A stretch of DNA of 36,822 nt. It comes from Thermoplasmata archaeon (lineage in GTDB: Archaea > Thermoplasmatota > E2 > DHVEG-1). This document shows positions 13,519 through 22,233 of this stretch, piece by piece (positions within the stretch are counted from its first letter, which is position 1; the number at the start of each line of letters is the position of its first letter). The stretch spans positions 1-36,822 of the forward strand of contig JADBLO010000096.1 of assembly GCA_014894395.1 (NCBI GenBank). The letters are read 5' to 3'. The notes beneath the pieces are model-generated. The model searched no databases. It was not told the DNA's origin and was given only the letters and a program-made list of their open reading frames with translations. The position numbers were made by a program, and so were the translations under genes.

Positions 13519-13881
13519 TTATTTACCAAGATGCTTGTGTATTCTGTATGTTAAATCATCTAACTCAAATGGTTTGGTGACATAGTCGACGATTCCCATT
13601 TGGACTAGTTTTTGTTTTTCCCCCTCTGAGTATCGTACGACCGTGAGTAGAATTATCTTTGGTTTGGTTTTTTTTTCTTTGAGTTTTTCCAGGATTTCTC
13701 GGGTAGTGAGTCCTGGCATCATGACGTCGAGGGTGACTAGGTCCGGTTGAAAAACATCGATTTTGCTGAGGAAATCGTCACCGTCCTCCGCTGTTAATGC
13801 TTCAAATCCTTCTTTGCGGATCATGAGATTCAGCATTTCTCTCAGGTCGGTTTCATCATCGACAATCATTATTTTTTTCAT
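13519..13881 (-). CDS. Single-domain response regulator (receiver 2)
   Basis: The 120-residue receiver has D8/D9, phospho-acceptor D52, T80 and K103 and no output domain. Its ATG overlaps the stop of the upstream histidine kinase (ATGA), so this is most likely the cognate partner of that kinase. The ribosome binding site (GGAGAGGAG) lies inside the kinase gene. The central 200 bp match receiver 1 almost base for base without gaps. Residues 24-40 and 107-120 differ, so specificity-determining parts have diverged or been kept separate. Confidence 0.9.
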   Translation of the reverse strand: MKKIMIVDDETDLREMLNLMIRKEGFEALTAEDGDDFLSKIDVFQPDLVTLDVMMPGLTTREILEKLKEKKTKPKIILLTVVRYSEGEKQKLVQMGIVDYVTKPFELDDLTYRIHKHLGK

Positions 13882-14957
13882 TCTTTTTCTCCTCTCCCTT
13901 CAAATGGTTCATTCCATACAACGGTTTTGTCTCTTAAATCGTTTTCCATCGCACGTTGAGTATCTTTTAATTTAAAGATATCTACCTCTCTGAATTTCCC
14001 TTCAAGGTCTTGAACCGGTGCTATTGGTAGTGTTAATCGGAATGTACTCCCTTTTCCAGGTTCGCTTTCTACCCAGATGTTTCCACCGTGGGCGAGGATA
14101 ATGCCTCGGGATATGGCGAGTCCCAAGCCTACGCCACCGAATTTTCTGTCTCTTTCTGAGTCGGCTTGATAAAAGATTTCGAAAATCTTATCCTGTTTAT
14201 CCTTAGGAATACCTCTTCCGAAATCTTGAATCTCGAATAAAACATAATCTTTAGTTTTCCTGACAAAGATAGTAATTATGGAGCCTTCGCACGAAAATTT
14301 AATCGCATTATTCAACAGGTTAACAATAACTTGTTTTACCCGTTCTTGATCAATAATCAGATCAGGTGTATTTTCCTCTAAGCTTGTGCTTATCTTGATA
14401 TTTTTTATATCAGCAATAGACTGCATCGTCTCAATCGTCTGCTCTACCATGTTTTTCACATTTGTTCTCTCAGGGATAAATTTCATCGTCCCAGATTCCA
14501 GCCGTGAAATATCAAGAATGTCTTGGATGAGAGCATCTAATCGATTTGAATTCCGTAAGACGATATCCAAAGCCTTTTTTTGTTCATTGCTGATTGTTCC
14601 AAGATTTCCTTTTAACATCATTTGGATGTACCCTTTGATTACCGACATTGGCGTCCGTAGTTCATGAGAAGTGACGCTGAGAAAGTTTGATTTTATCTTA
14701 TCCAGTTTTTTCAATTGTATTATTTGTTCCTCGGTTGTCTTTTGACAACTTTCATGTTGTTCCATGGATTGTTTACGTCTGCTGAGGATAGATGCGGTTA
14801 CGTTAATTTCTTTATAGTCATTAGACGGAGCTGGTATCGTATCCGGTGTATTTTCATTTGAATTGAGCTCTTTACATGTAGTAGATGATTTTTGGTATAG
14901 TTTTCCTGTCCGTTCTTCTTCTCGCAGGATTTTTACTACCTCCGGTTCATCTCTCAT
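13878..14957 (-). CDS. Cytoplasmic histidine kinase with a pilus-ATPase-like N-terminal tag
   Basis: The 359-residue kinase has no membrane segment and no recognisable sensor domain. An N-terminal stretch of about 75 low-complexity polar residues leads to the dimerisation/phospho-acceptor helix (SVTSHELRTPMS, H98). The ATPase core follows: N-box NLLNNAIKF (about 213-221), DFGRGIP (245-251) and GGVGLGLAIS (274-283). The first 19 residues, MRDEPEVVKILREEERTGK, are nearly the same as the start of the secretion ATPase at 32979 (MKDEPEIIKILRKEEILGK). That suggests a common docking or regulatory peptide. The gene is coupled to receiver 2 by a 4-bp overlap. The 311 bp upstream, to the next gene, contain only a nested inverted repeat. 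Confidence 0.9.
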   Translation of the reverse strand: MRDEPEVVKILREEERTGKLYQKSSTTCKELNSNENTPDTIPAPSNDYKEINVTASILSRRKQSMEQHESCQKTTEEQIIQLKKLDKIKSNFLSVTSHELRTPMSVIKGYIQMMLKGNLGTISNEQKKALDIVLRNSNRLDALIQDILDISRLESGTMKFIPERTNVKNMVEQTIETMQSIADIKNIKISTSLEENTPDLIIDQERVKQVIVNLLNNAIKFSCEGSIITIFVRKTKDYVLFEIQDFGRGIPKDKQDKIFEIFYQADSERDRKFGGVGLGLAISRGIILAHGGNIWVESEPGKGSTFRLTLPIAPVQDLEGKFREVDIFKLKDTQRAMENDLRDKTVVWNEPFEGRGEKE

Positions 14958-15054
14958 GTAACTACTCCAAGTAAAAAGTTGATATAACGTTTTACAAATT
15001 TTCTTTTTGAGTTACCATCCAGGTACCCATAATCGACTTGGATTTTTTATTAGT

Positions 15055-15126
15055 TGCGGCTGGGAATACTGCGTGGTCTGTAATGTAGGTGGAAGACCGC
15101 AGATGAAAAGCCGCATCTTCTTTTTT
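15055..15126 (+). ncRNA. Nested inverted repeat followed by a T-run; possible terminator or small RNA
   Basis: The outer arms TGCGGCT (15055-15061) and AGCCGCA (15109-15115) are perfect complements. Inside them TGCGTGGTCT (15070-15079) pairs with AGACCGCA (15094-15101) with one bulge. A TCTTCTTTTTT run follows on the plus strand. It lies in the otherwise empty 14958-15268 interval. It may be a structured RNA, a plus-strand terminator, or the trace of a mobile hairpin. No homolog is recognised. Confidence 0.3.
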
Positions 15127-15268
15127 GAATTCTTCAAACTATAGGTGTTTTATCGCGTGCGGCAGATATCTTGGTCTGCCCTTAAAAGGTGGTGCGACAT
15201 GTGAAATTCGTTGCTATGAAAATAGCTGATGCTATGAGGTAAATGAGGAGCATTTATTTCACTTTTTT

Positions 15269-16813
15269 CTAAGGCGACTCTATAAAAATTTCTTGTAGGT
15301 CGTCTTCGATATTTTTGACTGTTTGCAATGGTACTGAAAATTTAAACGAACTGCCTTTACCGATAGTACTGTCAACCCATATTTGTCCACCATACGTATC
15401 AATGATTTTTTTCGATATCGTAAGTCCTAGGCCGACACCACCGAATTTTCGATCTATACCAGAATCCACCTGATAAAATCTTTCAAAAATCTTCTTTTGT
15501 TTATTCTTTGGTATCCCACGCCCGAAATCCTGCACTTCAAACAAAACATCTTCCTTTTCTTTTCTTGTTTTGATATGTATCATTGAACCATCTGGTGAGA
15601 ACTTTATGGCGTTGTCCACAAGATTCATTAGGACTTGTTTTATCCGTTCTTGATCGATCATCAAATTAGGTATTTCTTTTTGTATGTCGATATTAATTTT
15701 TATTCCTTTTAAATCTGCGGAGACTTGCATAGTTTCAGCGATTTCTTTTACTATTTTTGTAACATCTATTTTTTCAGTAATAAATTTCATCGTCTCCGAT
15801 TCCAGCCGTGAAATATCAAGAATGTCTTGGATGAGATGATCTAATCGATTTGTATTGCGAAGAAGTACTTCTAGCGCTTTTTTTTGTTCTTCGGTAATTT
15901 CACCTAGGGTTTGTTTCAATAACATTTGTATGTATCCCTTTATCGAAGTCACTGGAGTACGGAGTTCATGAGAGGTTGTATTAAGAAAATCGGTTTTAAC
16001 ACCATCTAGTTTTTTTAGTTGCACAATCTGCTTTTTGATTTTTTCATCCGCCTGCTTGCGCTCGGTGATGTCTCGACCAATTCCCATTAAAACACCATCG
16101 GGTAGCGAGATATTCGTCCATGTTGTATCTATCACAGTACCATATTTTGTTGTAGTCTTGAAATCTTTCCAACCAATTGGTTTATTAACCATAAAATCAA
16201 GCGCTTCTTTAAAAGCTTCTGATTCTGGATAACAATTCGCTAAGATGTTTTCGGTTTTCCATTCCTCAAAAGTCCATCCCAATATTTTAACAACCTCGTG
16301 ATTGATCATTTTGATTTCCCCGGTTTTATCGAAGTAGGTAATCATCACCGGAATATGGTCAAATATTTTTTGAAGCATTTCTCTTTGTCTATTTACCTCC
16401 ATCTCCGCCTTCTTGCGCTCGGTGATATCCTGAAAAGTTCCCATTAGCCTTACCACCTTGCCACTGTCGTTCTTCACCGCGCGTCCTATAGCGCGTGTCC
16501 AGAGGTGTCTGCCCTTTGCGCTGGTGAAGGGAAGCACGAGGTCGAACGGTTCCCCCGTCTCCATACAACGCTGCAGCGCCGCTTCCAGGTTGGACCGATC
16601 AGGAAGGTCGTAGAAGAGGATTGCTTTTGAAAGATCGAATTTCTCATCTATGGAAATTTCGTGAATCCGGTATGTCTCTTTTGTCCAGTATACTTCCTTG
16701 GTTTTGGTGTCGAGTTTCCAGCCGCCTACATGGGCCATCTCGCCGACGTCATTAAGCAGGATTTCGCTTTCCCGTAATTCCTCCACGGCCTGTTTGCGTT
16801 CGGTGGTGTTCAT
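15269..16813 (-). CDS. PAS-PAS histidine kinase with a G+C-rich first PAS module
   Basis: The 514-residue cytoplasmic kinase has PAS 1 (about 20-130, ending FQDITERKKAE), PAS 2 (about 142-255, ending GRDITERKQAD), the phospho-acceptor helix NTTSHELRTPVTS (H282) and an ATPase core with NLVDNAIKFSP, DFGRGIP and GGVGLGLTIS. The gene begins within what is normally a hinge (MNTTERKQAVEEL). Codons 1-133 are about 60% G+C by hand count over 16441-16620, while the kinase core drops to about 28% (15661-15720). The PAS 1 module is therefore probably foreign and is bounded on both sides by TERK hinge sequence. GTGGGGG precedes the ATG. No receiver is adjacent on the same strand within 300 bp. Confidence 0.9.
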   Translation of the reverse strand: MNTTERKQAVEELRESEILLNDVGEMAHVGGWKLDTKTKEVYWTKETYRIHEISIDEKFDLSKAILFYDLPDRSNLEAALQRCMETGEPFDLVLPFTSAKGRHLWTRAIGRAVKNDSGKVVRLMGTFQDITERKKAEMEVNRQREMLQKIFDHIPVMITYFDKTGEIKMINHEVVKILGWTFEEWKTENILANCYPESEAFKEALDFMVNKPIGWKDFKTTTKYGTVIDTTWTNISLPDGVLMGIGRDITERKQADEKIKKQIVQLKKLDGVKTDFLNTTSHELRTPVTSIKGYIQMLLKQTLGEITEEQKKALEVLLRNTNRLDHLIQDILDISRLESETMKFITEKIDVTKIVKEIAETMQVSADLKGIKINIDIQKEIPNLMIDQERIKQVLMNLVDNAIKFSPDGSMIHIKTRKEKEDVLFEVQDFGRGIPKNKQKKIFERFYQVDSGIDRKFGGVGLGLTISKKIIDTYGGQIWVDSTIGKGSSFKFSVPLQTVKNIEDDLQEIFIESP

Positions 16814-16889
16814 TAAACCCCCACATAAACATGTTTTTCAAATTGCATATCAAAAATTTTCCAACGTATTACCTATGTTATAGTACTAT

Positions 16890-16939
16890 TACTATGACCT
16901 CTGCATAGTAGAAATCATACCTCCGCTCAATTTATAAAT
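16890..16939 (-). promoter_or_regulatory. Promoter and inverted repeat of the PAS-PAS kinase gene
   Basis: TTTATAAAT (plus 16931-16939) is a TATA element on the minus strand. TACTATG-N7-CATAGTA (16890-16910), a perfect 7-bp inverted repeat, lies at the expected transcription start. This is a different operator sequence from the GTAAT type but is placed similarly. The rest of 16940-17780 contains a gene fragment (17442-17549) and otherwise nothing recognisable. Confidence 0.4.
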
Positions 16940-17441
16940 GTTATGATATTTCGTTAGGGAGCTTTTGTTGTTGAAAAATTCGTGAAAATTAAATATTTCT
17001 ATGTTCAACATATTTCACAGAGCAGAAAGGACTGTCTTTTTTTCTTTACTCTGTAGTGATTAAAGAGGCTTTTTTGTCGGTTTTTTCTCCATTTTAGGTA
17101 GGATTGACTGTAGGGGTTGATTGGAAACATCAGGAGCATTGATTTAGTATGAGATTGTTTATTATGTGTACTGTCGTTTGAAGGTTTTGATGCTCAAACC
17201 GAAAGAGATCCTTTTCCTTCACGGTTCCTTTCTTCTTTTATCTATTCATTTACTCAACTATCGAACTGGAGAAACCGATTATCGCTGTAAATAACGTAGT
17301 GCGGAGTTACTGCATTGTTGCCTGTTCCTCTGGTTTAGTTATCTGTTTGAAACGCAGGATATTTGAAGACACTTGAAAATTAATTGGAGACAAGATTATC
17401 TTTATCCTCAATTAATTAAAGTCCCATAAAAATGAATACAA

Positions 17442-17549
17442 TCATTTTCTACGAATGTTTTTCTTGGTTTTTCTTTTATGCTTACCGCACCTCCTTTTTT
17501 TAAGGAACCATATTAAAAATGCTACAAATGCTGATATTGTAGCTACCGC
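17442..17549 (-). pseudogene. Possible C-terminal anchor fragment of a surface protein
   Basis: An open minus-strand frame between stops encodes a membrane helix (ATISAFVAFLIWFL) followed by a very basic tail (KKRRCGKHKRKTKKNIRRK), the usual C-terminal anchor of archaeal surface proteins. No start or extracellular domain remains. It is either a relic of a lost secreted protein or a chance frame. Confidence 0.25.
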
Positions 17550-17784
17550 TTAAATGATAAGAAAAAGAGAAAGGAGTTGGATGAGGCGGATTTAATTATT
17601 GGATGAATTTTATGGTAAAAAAAACATGTGCGGCAGTAGCATTTCGTTAGAATTGAAAAACATTGAAGTAACCATTATTATCAATCGTTTTTATAGAGAG
17701 ACAAATGCGAGTTTTTCAATCCAATAGACATTACTTTTGTAGTTTATTTGTAATTTTTGCGTTATGCCATTTTAGTGCGAAATG

Positions 17785-17793
17785 TTTATATAC
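17785..17793 (+). promoter_or_regulatory. TATA box of the receiver-receiver operon
   Basis: TTTATATAC, preceded by a GCGAAATG BRE-like stretch, lies about 50 bp upstream of the ATG at 17840. The predicted transcription start is near 17815-17820, giving a leader of about 20 nt with GAGGT as ribosome binding site. Confidence 0.5.
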
Positions 17794-17839
17794 TATCATT
17801 GACAGAAATTGACGTGGTAACAAATATCATAGAGGTAGA

Positions 17840-18817
17840 ATGAGGATGAAAAAAATAGAAATATTGCTGGTAGAAGATAATGCAGACGATGCTGAGTTGA
17901 CGCTCTTGGCCTTTGAGAAGGGCGATATTATCAAAAAAAGTCAGATACACGTTGTAAGGGATGGCGTTGAGGCCTTGGAATATCTTTTTGATACGGGGGC
18001 CGAAGCTAATCTTCATTTAAACCACCATCCGCAGTTAATCCTTCTAGATCTGAAGTTGCCTAAGGTAGATGGGTTAGATTTACTAAAAAAGATAAAGTCG
18101 CATCCAGAAGCAAAAAAGATTCCTGTTGTAATCTTGACCGGTTCGAAAGATATAGACGATTGGGCAGATTCATATTCTTTAGGAGTTGAATGTTTTTTAC
18201 ATAAGTCAGGTGATTTCGATAAGTTCGTCGAGGCGACAAGTCTGATTGCATTAGGCGCTATTGAAAAAGAAGAATCCGCAGTAGGTGAAATGGAAGAGAA
18301 AACGCAAAATAAAGTAGAAATATTGTTGGTAGAGGATAATCCTGATGATGCTGAGTTGACATCTTTGGCATTTGAAAAGAATTGCAATATTGCAAAAAAT
18401 ATGATACATGTTACAAGGGATGGAGCTGAAGCCTTAGAATACATATTTGGTGCTGCAGATGAGGATATCTATGAAGGCACTCCTCTGAAACGTCGTCCAA
18501 AGTTGATACTTCTTGACCTTAACTTACCAAAGATAAATGGATTAGAGGTAATGAAAAGAATCAAATCACATCCAGAGGCAAAAAATATTCCTGTTGTTGT
18601 CTTAACAGGCTCGAAAGATTGGAGGGATTGGACAAATGCTCTTTTTTTAGATGTTGCGTATTATATTGATAAGCCTCTGAAATTCGGTCAAATTGCTGAT
18701 GTAGCAAATTTGGTAAATTTAGGAGCTCCTGCGCAAGGAACCAACTATGGTAGAAGAATGTTATGTGCTCCATTTTCTTTTGTGGGCTCCTCAACGAAAG
18801 GAGATGATAAAAAATGA
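17840..18817 (+). CDS. Tandem receiver protein (REC-REC fusion)
   Basis: The 325-residue protein is made of two Rcp1-type receivers joined by a glutamate-rich linker (about 140-158). REC 1 has E12/D13, phospho-acceptor D70 (LILLDLKLP), T100 and K122. REC 2 has E165/D166, D226 (LILLDLNLP), T256 and K278. Both have complete phosphorylation sites and are clearly paralogous at the DNA level. A 40-residue C-terminal tail (about 285-325) belongs to no known domain. Rcp1-type receivers usually pair with PAS or phytochrome-like kinases. The tandem arrangement could form a phosphorelay or a phosphate sink. It overlaps the next receiver gene by 4 bp. Confidence 0.88.
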   Translation: MRMKKIEILLVEDNADDAELTLLAFEKGDIIKKSQIHVVRDGVEALEYLFDTGAEANLHLNHHPQLILLDLKLPKVDGLDLLKKIKSHPEAKKIPVVILTGSKDIDDWADSYSLGVECFLHKSGDFDKFVEATSLIALGAIEKEESAVGEMEEKTQNKVEILLVEDNPDDAELTSLAFEKNCNIAKNMIHVTRDGAEALEYIFGAADEDIYEGTPLKRRPKLILLDLNLPKINGLEVMKRIKSHPEAKNIPVVVLTGSKDWRDWTNALFLDVAYYIDKPLKFGQIADVANLVNLGAPAQGTNYGRRMLCAPFSFVGSSTKGDDKK

Positions 18818-19266
18818 AAGACAATAAAATAGAAATATTGTTGGTAGAAGATAATCCTGATGATGCTGAATTGGTAATGATGGCGCTTGAACAGAATAAA
18901 AATATTGCAGAGTGTAAAATTCATTTTGCGAAAGATGGGATTGAAGCATTGCAATATTTATTTGGTCTCGAAGATAAGGATTCCAATCTGATTAACAGAC
19001 CACATATGATTATTCTTGATCTTTATATGCCTCGGCTAGATGGTCTTGAATTCCTAAAAAAGATACGGGGACACCCTGAGGCAAAAAATATACCTATTGT
19101 TGTCTTAACAGGTTCTGAAAAGAGGACGGATTGGGTAGACTCTCATTCCTTAGGTATTGATTGTTATATACATAAGTCTGTAGATTTTAATCAGTTTGTG
19201 AAGGCAACAGGTTGGGCTTTATCAGGTGCTATTATGGAAAAAACCTTTTATGGTCATCAATACTAA
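18814..19266 (+). CDS. Rcp1-type single-domain response regulator
   Basis: The 150-residue receiver has E12/D13, phospho-acceptor D69 (IILDLYMP), T99 and K121. It is close to both halves of the upstream fusion (shared HPEAKNIP, VVLTGS) and is coupled to it through ATGA, with GAAAGGAG as ribosome binding site. There is no output domain. A run of nine T right after the stop probably ends this two-gene transcript. Candidate kinase partners in the window are the PAS kinases at 15269 (divergent) and 22234 (downstream). Confidence 0.9.
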   Translation: MKDNKIEILLVEDNPDDAELVMMALEQNKNIAECKIHFAKDGIEALQYLFGLEDKDSNLINRPHMIILDLYMPRLDGLEFLKKIRGHPEAKNIPIVVLTGSEKRTDWVDSHSLGIDCYIHKSVDFNQFVKATGWALSGAIMEKTFYGHQY

Positions 19267-19275
19267 TTTTTTTTT
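19267..19275 (+). terminator. Poly-T terminator of the receiver operon
   Basis: Nine consecutive T follow the TAA stop directly, the usual intrinsic signal in archaea. It separates the receiver pair from the promoter at 19382. Confidence 0.45.
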
Positions 19276-19380
19276 AGTTTCTAGAAAAATTATACAGAGC
19301 ATACTCTATCTAGATTGTTCTTATAAAGATTTGAAATCGTTTGTTTTTTAGAATGGCTATACTGAATTTCTTGCGCAGAT

Positions 19381-19440
19381 ATTATATACTTAAAAAATTA
19401 TTCACGTATGGCAATTACGATAGTAATTGTTAACAATTAC
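19381..19440 (+). promoter_or_regulatory. Promoter with palindromic operator upstream of the CheB-CheR fusion
   Basis: ATTATATACT (19381-19390) is a TATA element. GTAATTGTTAACAATTAC (19423-19440) is a perfect 18-bp palindrome of the form GTAAT-N8-ATTAC seen at two other promoters in the window. A further CAATTAC half-site lies at 19412-19418. The TATA-to-palindrome spacing is longer here than at 13430 and 33110. The promoter is archaeal DNA and precedes the short frame at 19470, so it originally drove the interrupted archaeal gene. Confidence 0.5.
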
Positions 19441-19469
19441 GTATTTGACCTATGTGGATGGGATAATAT

Positions 19470-19544
19470 ATGAGTAATAAATTACCGTCTTTATTCGATA
19501 GAGAATTTGTTGCTAAGATGTTTTGGATGGATGAAAATGGCTAA
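19470..19544 (+). pseudogene. 5' remnant of an archaeal gene, cut by the G+C-rich segment
   Basis: ATG at 19470 opens a 24-codon frame (MSNKLPSLFDREFVAKMFW, then MDENG) that stops at TAA 19542-19544. The peptide looks like the ordered start of a real protein, sits at the right distance from a TATA box and is in A+T-rich archaeal DNA. About here composition changes to G+C-rich. I infer that it is the 5' end of a gene whose 3' end may be the V4R-like remnant at 24417-24590. A leader peptide is an alternative. Confidence 0.4.
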
Positions 19545-22218
19545 AAAAATGACTAAAAAGCAGAAACCCGAGAAAATAGTCAATCGCCGATCACCCAAAA
19601 AGGGGTGGCCGATAACCCCACCGAAAAAAGCGGTGGGCGCGTCGACGGGCCCAGTTGTCCCCGCGGAGGAACAGTCGGAGAAGGGCTTTCCCATCGTCGG
19701 CATCGGCGCTTCGGCTGGAGGGCTGGAGGCGCTGGAATTGTTCCTCGCTAACGTGCCTGAAGACAGCGGCATGGCGTTTGTGATCGTTCAACACTTGGAC
19801 CCGACGCGCAAGGGCATCATGGTGGAGCTGCTCCAGCATGGCACTGCCATGCACGTTTCACAAGTGAAGGATCGGACGCGCGTCAAACCGGACTGCGTCT
19901 ACGTCATCGCGCCCAACAAGGACATGTCCATCCTGCACGGAGTGCTGCACCTGCTTGATCCGATCGCTCCGCGCGGCCTGCGTCTGCCGATTGATTTCTT
20001 CTTTCGCGCACTGGCAGATGACCAGCAGGAGCACAGCATCGGCGTAATCCTTTCGGGCATGGGTTCGGACGGCACGCTGGGCTTGCGCGCCATCAAGGAA
20101 AAAGCGGGTGTGGTCTTTGTACAGGAACCGGCCACCGCCAAATTTGACGCCATGCCGCGCAGCGTCATTGACGCCGGACTCGCCGATGTGATCGCCCCGG
20201 TGGAGGCACTGCCGAGCAAGATCAGCGCCTATCTCAAGCATGTGCCGCTCATCACCAAATCCGGACACACCGACCAATACGTAGCCCAGAGTTCCCTGGA
20301 AAAAGTAGTGATCTTATTGCGCAGTAAAACGGGCCACGACTTTTCGTTGTACAAAAAGACCACGGTCTATCGCCGCATCGAGCGGCGCATGGGACTGCAC
20401 CAAATTGACAAGATCGCCGACTACGTGCACTTCCTTCAGGAGAATCCGCAGGAGGTGGACTTGCTGTTCCGCGAGTTGTTGATCGGGGTGACGAGTTTTT
20501 TCCGCGACCCTGAAGCGTGGGAGCAATTGAAGGTCGAAGTCTTGTCGGCGTTGTTGAAGGGAGGCGCTTCGAATAAGGCGCTGCGGGCGTGGATACCCGC
20601 CTGCGCCACCGGCGAGGAAGCCTATTCCCTGGCGATCCTCTTCAAAGAGGCACTGGAAGAACTCAAACCTGCCAAAAACATCACCCTGCAGATCTTCGCC
20701 ACTGATCTGGATGGGCAAGCCATCGAAAAGGCGCGCGAAGGCATGTTCCCAGCCAACATCGTCGCCGACGTTTCGACGAAGCGGCTGGACCGCTTCTTCG
20801 TCAAGGTGGAGGGCGGCTATCAGGTGGCAAAATCCATCCGAGAGATGGTCATCTTTGCACCGCAGAACATCATCATGGATCCGCCCTTTACCAAACTTGA
20901 CTTTTTGAGTTGCCGCAACCTGCTCATCTATCTGATGCCGGAATTGCAGAAGAAACTTCTCCCGCTCTTTCATTACAGCCTGAACCCGGGCGGCTTTTTA
21001 TTTTTGGGGAACGCGGAGACTGTCGGTGACTTTACCAACCTGTTCGCGCCGCTGGGTGCAAAAACACGACTGTACCGATGGCTGGATTCTACCACCCTGA
21101 CTTCGCCGATTGAGTTCCCGGTAACCTTTCTCGCCGCCCAGCCCAGCGCGCCAACCAAACCGCAGGAACCAACAGCCAACCTGCAGACGCTGGCAGATCA
21201 ACTGCTCTTGCAAACGTATTCCCCGGCCGCGGCGCTGACCAACAACAAAGGTGACATTCTCTACATCAGCGGACGCACGGGAAAATACTTGGAGCCGGCG
21301 GCTGGCAAAGCCAACTGGAACATCTTTGCCATGGCGCGCGGAGGTCTGTGCTCCGGACTGACGACCGCGTTCCAAAAAGCGCTGCGCCAAAAAGCGACCG
21401 TCATGCTCAAGAATATGGTGGTGGGCACCAACGGTGGAAAGCAGGTCGTGAATGTCACCATCCAGCCCCAAAGTGAACCAAACGCCTTGCACGGGATGGT
21501 GATGATCGTCTTTACCGACGTGGCTGCGATGCCCAAAACAAAAACGACCGGTAAACCACGCGGGGACAGCGCGCGCACGGCGGAACTGGAGCAGGAACTT
21601 GAACACGCCCGTCAGGAAGTGCAGAGCATGCACGAAGAGATGCAGACCTCGCAAGAGGAACTCAAATCTGCCAATGAGGAATTGCAGTCCACCAACGAGG
21701 AACTGCAGTCCACCAACGAAGAGTTGACCACTTCAAAGGAAGAGATGCAGTCCATGAACGAAGAATTGCACATTGTCAACCAGGAATTGCAAACCAAGCT
21801 GGATGAACTCTCGCGCACGAACAACGACATGAAGAATCTGCTGGACAGCACCGACATCGCCACGCTGTTTCTGGATACCAGCCTGTCCGTGCGGCGCTTT
21901 ACCAGCGAGACGAGCAAAATCACCAAGTTGATCCCCGGCGACGTGGGCAGACCGATCACCGATATCGCCTCGGCTTTGCTCTACCCCGAACTGGCTGATG
22001 ACGCGCATCAAGTCCTGCGGACGCTGATCAAAGTGGAGAGACAGATTCCCACCCCCCATGGAGATTGGTTCGCGGCCAACATTCTGCCGTACCGCACATT
22101 GGAGAATATGATTGACGGTGTGGTAATCACGTTCACAGATATTACCGCTTCCAAGAAGTTGGAGGCGGAGCTGCGCGCCACCGAAGCGCGCTTGCGCAAG
22201 GAGCTAGATAGGAAATAG
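19531..22218 (+). CDS. CheB-CheR-PAS fusion protein of bacterial origin
   Basis: The 895-residue fusion starts with a basic linker (1-50). A CheB methylesterase domain (about 51-235) has catalytic S61 (GIGASAGG), H88 (VQHLDP) and D180 (SGMGSDGT). A CheR methyltransferase domain (about 255-520) has the SAM-binding WIPACATGEEAYSLA (354-368) and a PPFTKLDFLSCRNLLIY stretch (451-467). PAS-like regions surround a long coiled coil built from ELQSTNEELQSTNEEL-type heptads (about 690-760), and a final PAS ends in ITASKKLE. There is no receiver domain, as in other CheB/CheR hybrids. Such hybrids are thought to modify signalling proteins, but no chemoreceptor is visible here. G+C is about 70% at 20581-20640, far above the flanks. 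ATG 19531 is preferred over the upstream TTG at 19507; ATG 19537 is possible. Confidence 0.9.
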   Translation: MKMAKKMTKKQKPEKIVNRRSPKKGWPITPPKKAVGASTGPVVPAEEQSEKGFPIVGIGASAGGLEALELFLANVPEDSGMAFVIVQHLDPTRKGIMVELLQHGTAMHVSQVKDRTRVKPDCVYVIAPNKDMSILHGVLHLLDPIAPRGLRLPIDFFFRALADDQQEHSIGVILSGMGSDGTLGLRAIKEKAGVVFVQEPATAKFDAMPRSVIDAGLADVIAPVEALPSKISAYLKHVPLITKSGHTDQYVAQSSLEKVVILLRSKTGHDFSLYKKTTVYRRIERRMGLHQIDKIADYVHFLQENPQEVDLLFRELLIGVTSFFRDPEAWEQLKVEVLSALLKGGASNKALRAWIPACATGEEAYSLAILFKEALEELKPAKNITLQIFATDLDGQAIEKAREGMFPANIVADVSTKRLDRFFVKVEGGYQVAKSIREMVIFAPQNIIMDPPFTKLDFLSCRNLLIYLMPELQKKLLPLFHYSLNPGGFLFLGNAETVGDFTNLFAPLGAKTRLYRWLDSTTLTSPIEFPVTFLAAQPSAPTKPQEPTANLQTLADQLLLQTYSPAAALTNNKGDILYISGRTGKYLEPAAGKANWNIFAMARGGLCSGLTTAFQKALRQKATVMLKNMVVGTNGGKQVVNVTIQPQSEPNALHGMVMIVFTDVAAMPKTKTTGKPRGDSARTAELEQELEHARQEVQSMHEEMQTSQEELKSANEELQSTNEELQSTNEELTTSKEEMQSMNEELHIVNQELQTKLDELSRTNNDMKNLLDSTDIATLFLDTSLSVRRFTSETSKITKLIPGDVGRPITDIASALLYPELADDAHQVLRTLIKVERQIPTPHGDWFAANILPYRTLENMIDGVVITFTDITASKKLEAELRATEARLRKELDRK

Positions 22219-22233
22219 TGAAAGGAACAGGCC

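Noticed and set aside
19858-21959. Several long minus-strand frames of 100-219 residues
   Set aside because: They lie opposite the G+C-rich CheB-CheR gene, where stop codons are rare in all frames, and resemble no protein.
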